Source of the DNA: Lichtheimia corymbifera B2541
Lineage: Eukaryota > Mucoromycota > Mucoromycetes > Mucorales > Lichtheimiaceae
NCBI GenBank assembly: GCA_000697475.1
Contig: JNEU01001091.1
Coordinates: 62,001-126,000, forward strand
Reading direction: 5' to 3'
Length of the DNA stretch: 64,000 nt
The notes beneath the pieces are model-generated. The model searched no databases, was not told the origin of the DNA, and worked only from the letters and a program-made list of their open reading frames with translations. A program made the translations under genes and the position numbers. Each line of letters opens with the position of its first letter. Position 1 is the stretch's first letter. Shown here piece by piece: positions 12,750 through 27,868 of the stretch.

Positions 12750-14613
12750 TCACTTTAGCATGAGAGGACCTGCCATATCTTGATGACCTGGTGTCAATTC
12801 ATCATGATGACCAGTGGTAAATGCGGGGTGAATAACAGCATTGGGAAAAGCTTGTGGTGGGGTATGATGCATCACACTGTAATTGTTAGCTGATAAACCA
12901 GGATCTTGATGATGATGATGTCGATAATCTACCAAGTCATCCTTGTCCTTGTTGTTGTTGTTGTTGTTGTTGACTTCATATGGATGTGCCATGGATGCTG
13001 AAGACGATGAAGTGGAAGAGGATGAAGCGGATGTTACCATGTGAGAACCAGATAATTGTTGTTGATGTTGAGAAAACATGTGCGGTGATGATGATGATGT
13101 CGTAGTAGGTGTGGTTGTTGTGGCTGCGGTTGTAGTAGGCGAATTCAATGGGTGGACAGGGTTAAGCAATTGGCCAATGTTGGTTCCTTTAGTATTGTCA
13201 GGATGCTGCTGTTGCTGATGATGATGATGATTCACGGTATCAGGATGTTGTTGTTGGTGGTGGTGCTGATGTGAACAACGATCGAAAAAGCCAATATCGC
13301 CAGCGAGATGGCCAAAGGAAGCTGCTGCAGCAGCATCTGATGGGCGTTGATGTTCTGGTCTATATGCGAGCATATCTCGTGTATCCACTCGTGAAATCGA
13401 CGAGGTCGATGAAATTGAATAATGTCGTTGATGTTGTTGATGTTGAGCGCGTACAGGAGACATCAACGGTGTACCGGGTGTGGAAGATAAGCTGGAAGGT
13501 GAAGGAATTCCAGGATATGCAGGTGGAACGCCGTACATCATGTTAGGTTGTTGTTGATGATGGGCGTAGGGCGAAATGGTGGGTGATTGCTGTTTCTGGG
13601 TGCTGTTGTCATAGTGATACATGACGTTGTTCTCAGGGTGACGACTTTGATATTGATCCATTGTTGATGAACGAATCGATCCAAGTGACATGCTACGCAA
13701 AGAATGAGCACGACGATCTATTTATGTTGGCATGGTGAGATATAAAATGTAAATAGTAAAGCATCCATTAACCACTTACGGCCATATGCATATGCAGCTG
13801 GAATAGGTCCACCTCCGCCGCCACCGCCTCCACTACCGCTACCACCCAAGCTAGCAGCAGCAGCAGCAGCAGCAGTAATAGCAGCATCTGCACCTTCAAA
13901 AGTAGGTTCAACCATAGGCGGAATACGGAAGTTTTGTCTTGCCAATAATTCGGGGGAGATCTCCAATCCAGCAAGCTCAGGGACAGATGACGGGGTGCGT
14001 AGCCTATTCTCAAGCACATCTTGTGGATTATAATACGACACCAAATGCTGTGATACGCCATTCACCACAATTGACATTGTCTTTTTGATCAAGCCATCTT
14101 TACGGAATTTGTATGAATCTGAAAGACTGCCCACAAGTTGACGCTCTCGATTACGATCCACACTTGCTGATGCACCTCCGGTTGCCGCGGCAATGGCTGA
14201 TGCTGTGTTGCTATGATCGACACTATAGCTGCGTTGTCTCGATGCATCTCCTGAAAGTGAACCTCGCTTGCCAGTTGCACGCTTATCCAATTCACGATAA
14301 ATCAAAAAGTTGCCCAAGATCCGAGAAGGACTCCACACCAATCCATCCGTCCATCGTTTAATGCCTACATAGCATTTAACATTTAGTTCCACTCCTTGCT
14401 CACTTGTCTCCTCCCCTGAATATCTTTGCTCCCATACATACCAGACTCTCGTTCATCAAATACAAACACAGATCCAGATTGGATCATTTTGCGTTCTTTC
14501 TCTTGCAGTCGTCTGCATATTCTTGGAAGTAGCCCCCGACGACAACCCTCAAAGATGAGAAGGACATCTTGTGTCGTTTCAATGTAGCCATGGAATGTCT
14601 CGGTTACAAGCAT
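12750..14613 (-). CDS. WOPR-domain transcription regulator (Gti1/Pac2/Wor1/Ryp1 family)
   Basis: Three exons (14613-14442, 14364-13780, 13717-12750) join to 574 aa. The N-terminal TFHGYIETTQDVLLIFEGCR, then RGLLPRICRRLQEKERKMI, SGSVFVFDERESGIKRW and TDGLVWSPSRILGNFLIYREL is the first WOPR half. The second half follows after a Ser/Ala-rich insert, around KFRKDGLIKKTMSIVVNG and HLVSYYNPQDVL. WOPR proteins bind DNA directly and act as master switches of morphology, conidiation, virulence traits or gluconate uptake in other fungi; which of these applies here is unknown. The C-terminus is His/Gln/Ser-rich and disordered, with poly-Ala and poly-Gly runs before it. The first true ATG is at 14613. 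Confidence 0.92.
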
Positions 14614-15833
14614 GTTGCAGAGAGTCAAATTCTTGATGCGTAAAAAGAGAAAGCGATCGAAAGAAAGAAAGAAAGAAAGAAAGAGGGAGAGAGCAAAAAA
14701 AGGAAACGCACAAAAGGGAAAAATCTGTGAGTGTGGGGTTAAAAAGAAGAAAAGAACAAGAGAAAGATGCTAGCAAGCGAGTCGTTGGTCAGCGCGGCTG
14801 AAATTTCTGGCCTATGCTGAAGGCAAGTTTATAGAGTAAGAGAGAAAAAGTCAATGTGGCAAGTAGTCGTCGGATAGCACCGATCTTGATATGCAAATAA
14901 CATTCGATTCACCCCTGAGAATATCACACATAGTCACTGCTTAAATCCGAGGAAATCTCGATATTGCCACATATTTAGTCCTTTCTCCACAGTGTGTCAC
15001 TCTCACTCTTTCCCCCATCACAACAGCAGCGGCAGCACATCACCAGGGGCTCACTGCACTCTTTGTCTCCCACTAGTAGTACCTCCCACCCCCCAACACT
15101 CCCCCTCCCCAATCACAATCCTCCTTTTTTCTTTCCCTACAACTGTCTTACAGTTGTCATTGTGCATAAGTGACCAACCTCTTGTTTTATCTCGCTCTCT
15201 ACTCAAACTCACCCAAATATCTGGATTAAGGAGAAATAAAAACGTGCCCCTTAGTAAAAAGGGCATTTGATTTTGTCAAGTTGATTGGATGGTATTTACT
15301 ACTTACTTTAGTAGTATGTTTGGGCGTAAATATAAGCCTAAGATCTACAACACGCATACACGAGGGGATCATGACATAGGAGCCTATCTTGATTCACAAT
15401 GAAGAAACGAACTCTTGGAAGCAGAAACAAAGGAGCAAGTGAACGGGGTCTGATCACTCTACAACTCTCCATTGCTTCTCTTTTACCCAAGGAAGTTTCT
15501 TCTTTCTACATTATAGCATCCTTAAAAATGGGAGAGAGCTTATTTTTATATATGCATCACCAAACACTGCTGTGCACACCCGCATACCGATCGCTGTTAT
15601 TGCATATATGCATGGGGCTGCTGCTGCTTTTTTTTTGTTCTTGCCGAATACTGTTGTTTACGCTTACCTCCTATAAATGTCTTATCCGGAATAACTTCAA
15701 ATTGGGTAATCAACAACAACTTTTTATATACAAATTTCAATGGAAGAAAAAAGGGATGGGTGTACACATGTTTGCTACTACACTCTGTATGTTGTGTATA
15801 ATCGAAAAAGACATGGCTATATTTTGTAATGGA
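14614..15833. other. intergenic region between the WOPR and Hsp60 genes
   Basis: Contains a (GAAA)n tract at about 14655-14690 in the presumed 5' leader of the WOPR gene and T/C-rich stretches. A continuous frame at 15399-15947 has no family resemblance and overlaps the Hsp60 3' end, so it is not called. Confidence 0.5.
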
Positions 15834-18936
<3,103 letters not shown>

Positions 18937-21900
18937 ATGCCTTTGCTGAAGAAGAAGCCTTTTCCACTCTTGTCACCACCCGAATGCGACCTTGAACGCA
19001 AGGAATCCAGAGATCGTCAAGTCTGGGTCTCTTCAATCACCGGTGAAATATTCACCATGTACCCGTAAGACACAATGCAACTACGATCGTTCTTTTGTCC
19101 CACTGATACACCTTGTTGTAGAGCCTATCTTGAACGCACGATCCTGTATAAGCGCCCAATTTGGCAGTGTGAAATGACTGGCCGTGTTGGTCTCACCTTT
19201 GCAGAAGCGTTGGAAAGCGAACGAATCGAAAAAGGTCGCGTCAAGGATAAATTACCCGAGGAACTGCAGAAACGTGTATTGGAGCGTGCTCAATTTCGTA
19301 CGTGTTGTTTTCGTGTTTTTTCACGTGTTCCATCATCATTGACTATAGCGTATATATATATAGAGACAACGCGGCTTGACAATGTCGTTGATGATGTCTA
19401 TGATTATTATATCGAACGCTTTGATACCGGTGATCTCGTCACCTGTCGCTGGTCTGATGGTGTAAAGTACGTAGAGAGAGGGGCAGGGATCAGCATAATC
19501 CTTATTGATCTAATGTATTTGACAGGTACAATGCACGAGTTCTCAAAGTTATTCCAAAAGATGAGGATGACATGGGCGAGATATCAGATGAATTGGCAAA
19601 GGCATTAAAGAAGGCAGATGAGGCTGGTATCGAGCACCCACGTTTCTTTGTCGAACTGGTGGACGATGACCTGTCTGGATTGCCCGAATACAAAGAAATT
19701 GTCAACAAGAAGGACATAAAGCAAGTTTACATTTCATTGTCATTTACAACCAACAATGACTTACTTTGATTGTTCCTGTAGACGTGACCGATTACAATTC
19801 AGCAAGAATTTGCTCAAAAAGTTCTTGAGAGATTGCTTGACAAGAGAATCGTATACCGGATCGCCTTACACTGTGAAGGTATGTTTACTTTTTCTTATGA
19901 TTTAGGATGTTTTTGCCTTACGATTCTCCTTTCAGAAACCGATTGCAGATAAATATGGTATCGACACCACATTGCCAACAGAATTACAGAATATCAAGAA
20001 CCGTGTGGAAGCCAAACGACGTCCTGCACTATCTGATGGCCGTAAGAGCAAAGTGTCGGATGCACGTAAAATCGAATCATCTTTGCGCTATCCTATTGAA
20101 GATCTTGATTTGCCATTGTATCGTCGTCAACCTACTGGCGAAGGACCAATCATTGACATGGCCCCTGGCAAGCGTCACGCCAACAGCACTGTACCCAATC
20201 CAACAGGTGGAATGCCAACCTATCCCGACAGCAAAACACTTGAGTCGATTCCGGCCGAATGCATTAGCCCTTTTCTTATGGTCTACTCTTTCCTCATGGT
20301 GTTTGCTCGCAAGTTGGGTTTATATCCCTTTTCTCTTGACGATTTTGAAAACGCACTACGACATTCATCACGTGATATCAAATCCCAGATCTTGATCGAG
20401 AGCAATGTCTGTCTTTTGAATGCGATCATCAATGAAAGGCGGAAACCACGTGGTAGCAGCAGTCAAAGCGGTTTAAGCGGTGCATCGACAGGAACTAGCT
20501 TTGGAACATACATCACACGCCCCTCTACACCAACACCCAGCCTTAGTCGATCCCATTCCAGTGAAGATGATGTACCAGAAAGTCAATCACCTGCCAACGC
20601 CGAATCACGTGATAAGGAGGATGAAGAAGATGCTCGTAAAGTTCCTGTGGGGATAACCTGGGGTCGTCCTGAAATCTACCAAGTTGGCTCAGGGTGGGAT
20701 GCACGTGCCATTCCAGTGGGTGATGATCGTGAAGGTTGGGAGGATGTTCTAATTGGTTGTATCCATGATGTAAGTTACATTGGATGATGGTGCTTGCGCT
20801 TATCATACTAATCATCTTAACATAGATCGCTCCACCAGAACTGGGTGCTGATATTGACAGAATCTTTATGCAATTGGTCCCAAGGAGTGGCACAAAACTC
20901 GCAGACAGAGAAGAAGCTTATTTACATCTCAGCCTGAAGGACAAGGTGTTGCTGATGGAACTACTTATTAATGTTGTCAACGAGTGTTCATTCATCAGGT
21001 AGGCGATATCGAATCAAGTTCCTACGTTTTGATGATCTAATTATAATTGGGGATTTCTTTAGAGAATACATGGATATCTGCCAGGAGCAAATGACTGAAT
21101 TACGGAAACAAAAGATCGAGATTGGACGTGAACGGAAGCGGATGTAAGTAGAATGCGAATACCTATGAAAAAAAAGTGAAGTTTCTAACAGACATGGCTA
21201 GTAACGCTGAACGACAAGAATTGGAACGCCGGATTGAAGAGGAAGATGGCAATGGCGGTAGCCCCAGTGCCAATGGAACCAATAAGGATGACGGCAGTGA
21301 TGATGGGGAGAGTGAAGAAGCTAGCATGTAAGTGATATGAAAACGGGTCATTGTATGCTGTATGATGTTAATTAATATAATTGATGATAGTGCTTCTACT
21401 GATCGAGCCGACACACCTTTCTCTGATGAAGGATCCACTCCCCCGATACAAGAGACGCGACAACTTTCTCGACAAGCTATATTGAAACGCAAGCAATTGG
21501 AGCGAGAGGAGCGAGAAGCTAAGAGAGTCAAATTGCTTCATCAGCAGCGTGAGCAGGCAAGGATGAGAAGCAAGGAGCTCAAAGCACGGAATACCATTCG
21601 AAGGCAATTGGATGAAGAAGAAAGACAGCTACTGAAGAAGGTATGTCAAAATTAATTGTTCCAGAAAGAAAGATACATTGATACTAATAATATCTTCATA
21701 TACATATATAGGAGGAACAAGTAGAACAGAACATGCGTAAATATGACATCCTGCGGATGAAACCACTTGGGCGCGACAAGTTCTTCAACCGCTACTTTTA
21801 TCTTGACAATATCGGTGGCGCTAATGCTCATGGCACCGGCCGTCTTTTCGTTCAAAGCCCCACCAGTACCGATATCACAGTTTTACGTTCACGAGATGAA

Positions 21901-22476
21901 CCATTGGATGCCACTGAAGAGAAACAGAATACCAACAAACCTGCTGGACACGGTGGTGGTCTTCATTTTGTGGGACAATTGATGCGGGCACAAGGTCTCG
22001 ATAAGGAAGCTGATTTCTTGGAAAGCCGCGTCAAAGATATGAGTGGTCTCAATAATACGGATGCTGCGACGACAAACAACTACTCCGAGTGGTGGAAATG
22101 TTTTGATGATCCAGAGGATGTATGTATAAAAGGAAATGAGGTACCCCGCATGATTTTTTTTCTAAATGCATATGCCTATTTAGATTGATAAACTACTGGC
22201 TTGGCTCAATCCTAAAGGTGTTCGTGAACACAAGCTTCGAAAAGAAATCGAAAAGAACATGCACACCATGGTGAATGGAATGAAAAAGAGATCATCTGTA
22301 AGTATTTTTTTTTCGTGTCTTCATTGGCATCTTTTAGTAACCTCACGGATATAATTTTTCAGGATCAAAATGCTCCCAAACTACAGGTCCCCACAATGCG
22401 TAGTACACGTAGTAGAGCATCACCAGCAGCACCACCAGGAACTTGGCTTGCATATGTGAACAAATTCCAAAAGTAA
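18937..22476 (+). CDS. Acf1/WSTF/Itc1-like ISWI complex subunit (WAC, DDT, WHIM)
   Basis: Thirteen exons from 18937 to 22476 join without a frame break to 932 aa. The N-terminus MPLLKKKPFPLL, then VWVSSITGEIFTMYPAYLER and IWQCEMTGRVGLTFAEALES, is a WAC (Acf1 DNA-binding) domain. The segment AECISPFLMVYSFLMVFARK, then LGLYPFSLDDFENALRH, is the DDT domain. Downstream come KDKVLLMELLINVVNEC and PLGRDKFFNRYFYLDNIGG, the WHIM motifs that contact ISWI, separated by a charged coiled coil. Expected role: targeting and spacing subunit of an ISWI nucleosome remodeller in the nucleus. The fourth intron (from 19721) begins GCAAGT and is a GC-AG intron; the alternative GT donor gives a stop. Its 3' end converges on the FKBP gene 127 nt away. 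Confidence 0.92.
19721..19781 (+). other. GC-AG intron in the Acf1-like gene
   Basis: The donor GCAAGT follows GACATAAA and the acceptor is CCTGTAG, joining KKDIK to RDRLQF. The alternative GT donor leads to ACG TGA, a stop. Confidence 0.88.
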
Positions 22477-22603
22477 TATAGATACAACAATCTCCCTTTT
22501 ATCCACTTTCCCTCCCTACCACCCTCATTCCGAAAATAGCCATACAATCCACACAAACCATGAACCCATTATAGTAGATCATTTCATTGTATAAAGAAAT
22601 TTG

Positions 22604-23532
22604 TTACTGTTCCTTCTTGCTATTACTATCTTGAGCAGCCTTCTTCTCCATGAATTTGGCAAGTTTCGCATTATCTACAGCCTTGGCCATCCGATCCATA
22701 TATACATACACAAGTGCAATCACTCCCAATCCAGCATAAAACCATGGATTCCTATCATATACGTCTGCGTAAGATGATGCATAAAGCAGCAACAAGGTCC
22801 AACTCACGTGAAGGGGGCATTGACTTCCATCACCTCGATATCATATACAACGGCGGTATTGGCTAAGATAATATAGTGTGAGCTTTGCGACATGTAAGAT
22901 TTCATGGTTAATCCTCTACTTACGAGGTACCTTGCCTGGGACACCTAGTTCACCAAAAGCTGGATCCATACCCATTAATAAATGTACCTTTTGAGGAATG
23001 AATGAAATCACTTACCCATATCTGCAGGCATTAACACGCGCCTGATTTCGCCCTCACACATGCCTTGTAATCCATTCTTCAATCCTATACAGCATACTTA
23101 TGAGCCTAACCGGGTCCTATCTCAAAGTTACACTCATTGCTACTTACCCTCCATCATTTTATCACGACCTACACGATAAATAGTTCCAGGTTGTCAGGGG
23201 CAACAATAGTAAAAAGGGTGTGTGTGGAGACCAACACTTACCGAGCTTATATGTAAAAGGTTGATTGGTCTTATAGGTATCTTCAAAGTATTCAGTTTCT
23301 CCCCATGCTCGTGCCTTGAAGTGAATCGTAACCTTGGCATTGCTTCCCACTGTGCGTTTGCAGTTTTCAGAAGGCCTTAAGATGGCTACATGCCACACGA
23401 TGGTTATCAAAGGGTTCGAGATGCGTTTTAGTATAGGATTGTACCTCCTTTTAAAGTAGTTGGTTGTTCTTCCGTAGCAAAACAAAGTACTGCCAGTAAT
23501 AAACAGACGATGGAAGTCAAGACGAGTTTCAT
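22604..23532 (-). CDS. FKBP-type peptidyl-prolyl isomerase, secretory-pathway membrane form
   Basis: Seven short exons (23532-23445, 23385-23242, 23168-23148, 23084-23016, 22959-22924, 22862-22808, 22751-22604) give 186 aa. A signal peptide (MKLVLTSIVCLLLAVLCFA) is followed by one FKBP fold: KVTIHFKARAWGE, FTYKLGRDKMMEGLKNGLQG, MCEGEIRRVLMPADMAFGEL and PPNTAVVYDIEVMEV. A hydrophobic segment (WFYAGLGVIALVYVYM) and a Lys-rich tail follow. It therefore sits in the ER or secretory membrane with the FKBP domain lumenal. Several residues of the classical drug and proline pocket differ (HF instead of HY, GLKNG instead of GW-type), so isomerase activity may be weak. One exon is only 21 nt. Confidence 0.85.
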
Positions 23533-23734
23533 TCGAGACGCGATAAACGAGAAAAAGAGAGGTGTGTCTGTGTGTGGAATGGGCAGCAGGGTAACTGTGT
23601 GTGTCTGTGTGCGTGACACCAAGATAAAGTTGCAGCAATCATCCGATTACCAAAAAGGCAAGAACAGCTGTTTTCATCGATGACCATGGTACAGTGAAAT
23701 AGCCAGAAAATGCCATAAATCCACATTTTTGCTT

Positions 23735-25356
23735 TTATTGTGAATTGCTATTGGTCTTACTGTTACGTGATAAGGATTCGAGCAACATGTGGCGTGCGTG
23801 AACACCTTCTTCTCGACGACGTTTTCCTTCGAGCCATAGCATTGTCTCTGAATAAGTGCGTGGGAGGATACGCCGAGGTTGAACATCCCCTTCAGCAGCC
23901 AAAGTGAAATAAAAAATGTTGGTTGTCTCACACTTTGAATGTTCGATATCAACGACTTCAGCTACCACTCTCACTTGGAAAGAGTGATGGGGTGCACCTT
24001 CTGCATAAATGACTTCGGATTTGAGATGAAGAAGCGTACCAACGTGTACAGGTCTACGGAAAATAACCTCGTCCATAGCCAGTAAGATAGCATCTCGAGA
24101 GCCCAAGTAGACAGTGGCATCTGCATAAGCAAGCTCATAGGCACGACGCATCAAGTAGCCACCAAAGATATTGTTGTGGATATTTCGATCTTGGGGCTGC
24201 ATTAGATAATTGCTTTCAATGCTGGTGTCATGCATCCATACAAGGTTACTAGGCATTGGCTGCTTATCGGCACTATTTTGCATCATAAAGGACTTTTCAT
24301 CGCTGTGATCGTATTTAGAATATTCGAGATAAATGTCATGAATGGCCAATCGTTCCTCAGGCGTGGGTGGAAAACGCGTCAGGGCACTTTCAGCATTACG
24401 TTTCTTACGTGCCTTGTTAGCTTTGGCAAATTCAAACAAGCGCTCTTCAGCTGGTGTGGTTGTTTTGAGTGGGTTGATTCGCACAGACTTTCCAGTGGCA
24501 GAATCGATAGCTACCATCGTAAACCTTGTTGCAAGCACTGTATTGGGACCCAACTCACCGGGATGTTGAATTTTTGCTGATGTGGGTTCTGTGGGTGATA
24601 AGTGTTCAACATCTTCACCAGCAGGCACGGTTTCTGCTTTGAGAAAGATTTCCATAGAGCTTGTACCTACATAGGTCACCTCTCCCGTCAACTTGTAATC
24701 CTCAACAGCTTTTGGCAGCAGCAAATCCAGTCGATCGACACTGGCCGTCACCACAGTAACAGGCCGTGCATTAGGATCATTATTATCAATATGTTTGTAG
24801 GCCACAGCACCTGCCATTCTATCCAAGTCTTCAAGCAGCTACATCGATCCATGTTAGCTGTTGCAGAATACGAATAAGAATATCAGCTTACCTTTCCCGT
24901 ACGAATTCGCCCGTCCACAAAAATATACTCATCCAGCAGTTCCGGTGATGATTTAAACGGCAAGTATTGTACCATGGCACTATCGGACATCTGTGATCAA
25001 GTTACACACCACGTCAGCTATATCTTTTTCGTCTGTGCTCACACGTCTTATTTACCGTCTTCTCAATCAAATGACGCTCTTGTGGTGCTTTTGAATCTGC
25101 GATTGGTTTTTGATTTTCTCGTTCAAGGATTTTATCCATCCAAAAATGCGTTGGCCGTACAGTGTACGTGCGTTCATCTAATGTTTGGGTTGGATTAGTT
25201 ATTTCTTGCTGATAGTAGCGAGTATGACCCACCATCATCTTTTAGTACCCTTGTTGCTGCAGTGAAGGTTCGTTTGGTTTGTGGCATATACCGACGCGCC
25301 ATTGATAATCGAAAAGCGGCTGATGTAGCCATCCTGCATCGAGTTAAACGCATCAT
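23735..25356 (-). CDS. mitochondrial acyl-CoA thioesterase, ACOT9-like double hotdog
   Basis: Four exons (25356-25233, 25177-25056, 24990-24892, 24838-23735) give about 482-483 aa depending on which of two adjacent ATGs is used. The N-terminus (MRLTRCRMATSAAFRLSMAR) is Arg-rich and amphipathic, a likely mitochondrial presequence. Two hotdog halves are visible. The first runs from GRIRTGKLLEDLDRMAGAVA to VATRFTMVAIDSATGK; the second starts at SIESNYLMQPQDRNIHNNIF, then GGYLMRRAYELAYADATVYL, matching the ACOT9/10 arrangement. It should hydrolyse fatty acyl-CoA thioesters in the matrix; substrate length cannot be told. It is transcribed away from the ornithine carbamoyltransferase gene across a 1.1-kb intergenic region. 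Confidence 0.9.
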
Positions 25357-26483
25357 TGTGGGTGTGTGTATGAGTGCAAGTTTTTGTACGTGTGTAAAAA
25401 AAGCAATAATAGATGGAGAAAAGGAAGAGAAATATCAGAGTGCACAAAACCCTTGGATGTGGTGATGATGGTAGTGGGTGTTGAGTATATGGGCTATTCG
25501 GAGTTGATACCACATGTTGTGTAAGCTAAGTATTACGTCTAGAGAGGAGATCAAGGATGATATGAAGCTGATGTAAGCTACACTTGGAAGCAAAAGGATC
25601 AATGCAATGTGTGCAACATGCGTAGTCTATCTTCGCGCTCTATTCAATTAGGCTTCCACAATTCCGGTTCTATCCGGAGGTTTCGGACCGACCCATTAAT
25701 CCCATTTTTAGGACTTTTATGTCCACGCGGCCCAACGACCCACTTGTCTCTTTCCCTTTCAAGATGATATCATAAGCCTTTTTTCATCCCCCAACATTTG
25801 CGACCTTTCAATCAGCCACGTGGTTTTTATTCAATACCTTGCTAATTTGCTACCAGTGTAGAATTTCAATTAGTGGGTTGAAGTTTATTTGCCTTGTGAC
25901 GGGCTCTTGCTCTATGTATGGTCGCGGTGTTACGCTTATAGCAATGGTGTAAAGAGAACTTGCTCCACACACATACCAGGGATTTCACCGATTATGTCCG
26001 CGACATGCTTCCAGATTTTAAGCCCGAAACACCGTCGGCCATAGACCCCCATGTCGATCGTAGGGCCTTCATGAGTATAAGGGCAAGAAAAGTAAAGTGT
26101 TGGGCAACTTGTTCAATGTAGGGCTATCAGAACAGGAAAGGGAAGGAGAACCATGCAAATGGGGCGAGTTGACGTTACACGGATTTGATGTCAAAGGAGG
26201 GGGAGAGAAATGATATCTCGATCCTTTTGTGTGGGGAAAAACTGGTCACCTGTCAGAGTGATTGACTTGATAGAGGAGGGAACAAACAAGCCAAGATCAA
26301 GTTTCCCTGTCAACATTGATTAAAGAGAAAGCATCATGATAAACAGTGAATAATAATAATAATACATGTTGTTGTTGTTATGAAGTGATGATGATGAATG
26401 ACTCACATGTGCTACCTGCACACATATGTGAGTCATCGACAGACAAAAGAAGTCTAGCAGGAACACTCTCATTCGATTCACCC
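25357..26483. other. divergent intergenic region
   Basis: Upstream region shared by the thioesterase and ornithine carbamoyltransferase genes. It holds a GT-rich stretch near 25360-25400 and the Gcn4-type sites listed separately. No further gene is recognised. Confidence 0.5.
26399..26435. promoter_or_regulatory. inverted pair of Gcn4/AP-1-type sites upstream of the OTC gene
   Basis: TGACTCA at 26399-26405 and TGAGTCA at 26429-26435 are perfect Gcn4-type heptamers in opposite orientation. They lie within a longer inverted repeat (ATGACTCACAT and ATGTGAGTCAT). They sit just before an arginine-biosynthesis gene, the expected target of general amino-acid control (Gcn4/Cpc1). The functional role is inferred from motif and context. 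Confidence 0.65.
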
Positions 26484-27868
26484 ATGCTCCGCTTTAGCAA
26501 AACACTTACAAAAGCCCATCTCACCAAAGCTTCCAATTTTTGTTTTTCTCCTTCTCTTTCTTTTCCCTTTTCCACCATGGCTCAACAAGGATATTCTACT
26601 CAGGCTCCTAAGCCCCCACATTTCATCACCACCGCTGACTACACTGCAGAGCAGTTGCTTGATCTGGTGCATCGCGCCATTCAATTCAAAGTGGAGTCAA
26701 AGTACAATCACCCACAACCTCGCACCGAACGTCCATTGAGTGGCAAGACGCTTGCTCTCATGTTCTCCAAGCGTTCAACGCGTACTCGTGTTGCTACAGA
26801 AACTGCCACCGCCTACCTCGGTAAATATTTTTACGCCCAGCAATGTGATACAACAAACAACAGTGTACTGATGATGATATGTTCTAGGTGGTCACGCCAT
26901 GTTCCTGGGTTCGCAAGATATTCAATTGGGCGTGAATGAGTCATTGTTGGATACCTCGCGTGTTGTCAGCTCCATGGTTGATGGTATTATGGCTCGTGTC
27001 AAGGGTCATGATGAAATCGAGGTATGTAGGACAACAAGAGATGGGGGAGATGCATAGATGGATGGATGGGAAACTAATGATCAAATGTAGACTCTTGCTC
27101 GTGAATCCCGTGTACCAGTCATCAACGCCTTGTCAGACAAGTATCATCCCACTCAAATCTTGGCTGATTTGATGACTATCCACGAACACTATCATCATCG
27201 CAAGAACAATGTCACCGATCGCTACACTGCACATACTCAACACCCTCGTGAAACTCTTTCCGGCTTGAAGGCTGCTTGGGTGGGTGATGCAAACAACATT
27301 CTTCAAGAAATCCTCGTCGCTTTCCCCAAGGTCGGTATTAGCGTCGCTGCTGCTTGCCCACCAAGCTACAAGTGTGATGAGGACGTCATCGAGATTGCCA
27401 AGGCCGATGCTGCAAAGACTGGTGCTTCTGTATCATTCACTACCAACCCCAGCGAAGCCCTCAAGGACGCTGATATCATCATCACTGATACCTGGTACGT
27501 ATCATTACACTGTGTGGGAATATGAGGGTATACTAATGGCGATCGAAATTATAGGATCAGTATGGGTCAAGAAGAAGAAAAGGCTAAGCGTCTTCAAGAA
27601 TTTGCTGGTTACCAAGTGACTATGGATATGGTCAAGAAGGGTGGTGCAAAGCCTGACTGGGTTTTCATGCATTGCTTGCCCCGTAAGCCTGAGGAGGTCG
27701 ATGATGAGGTACATACATGGAGTTACTACTCAATACAAACGATGATGCTAACCTTTCTTTTTCCAGGTCTTTTACTCTGATCGATCGCTTGTTTTCTCCG
27801 AAGCAGAGAATCGCAAATGGACCATTCTTTCCGTTATTGACGCTTTGATGGTTCGAGGAGGCATCTAA
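26484..27868 (+). CDS. ornithine carbamoyltransferase, mitochondrial
   Basis: Five exons (26484-26820, 26888-27021, 27091-27494, 27555-27708, 27767-27868) give 376 aa. Signature motifs are SKRSTRTR (carbamoyl-phosphate binding), [25 protein letters not shown] and [16 protein letters not shown] (HCLP, ornithine site). The enzyme makes citrulline from ornithine and carbamoyl phosphate in arginine biosynthesis (ARG3-type). The ATG at 26484 was chosen because [19 protein letters not shown] reads as a mitochondrial presequence ending near GYST. A second in-frame ATG at 26577 (MAQQGYSTQ) lies in good context and would give a form lacking it. Regulation by Gcn4-type sites is likely. Confidence 0.96.

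Noticed and set aside
22960..23015. Apparent non-AG intron end in the FKBP gene (ATGGGTA direct repeat at the intron edges)
   Set aside because: Using the AG at ATCCAG (exon from 22959) gives an ordinary GT-AG intron and the expected PADMAFGEL sequence.
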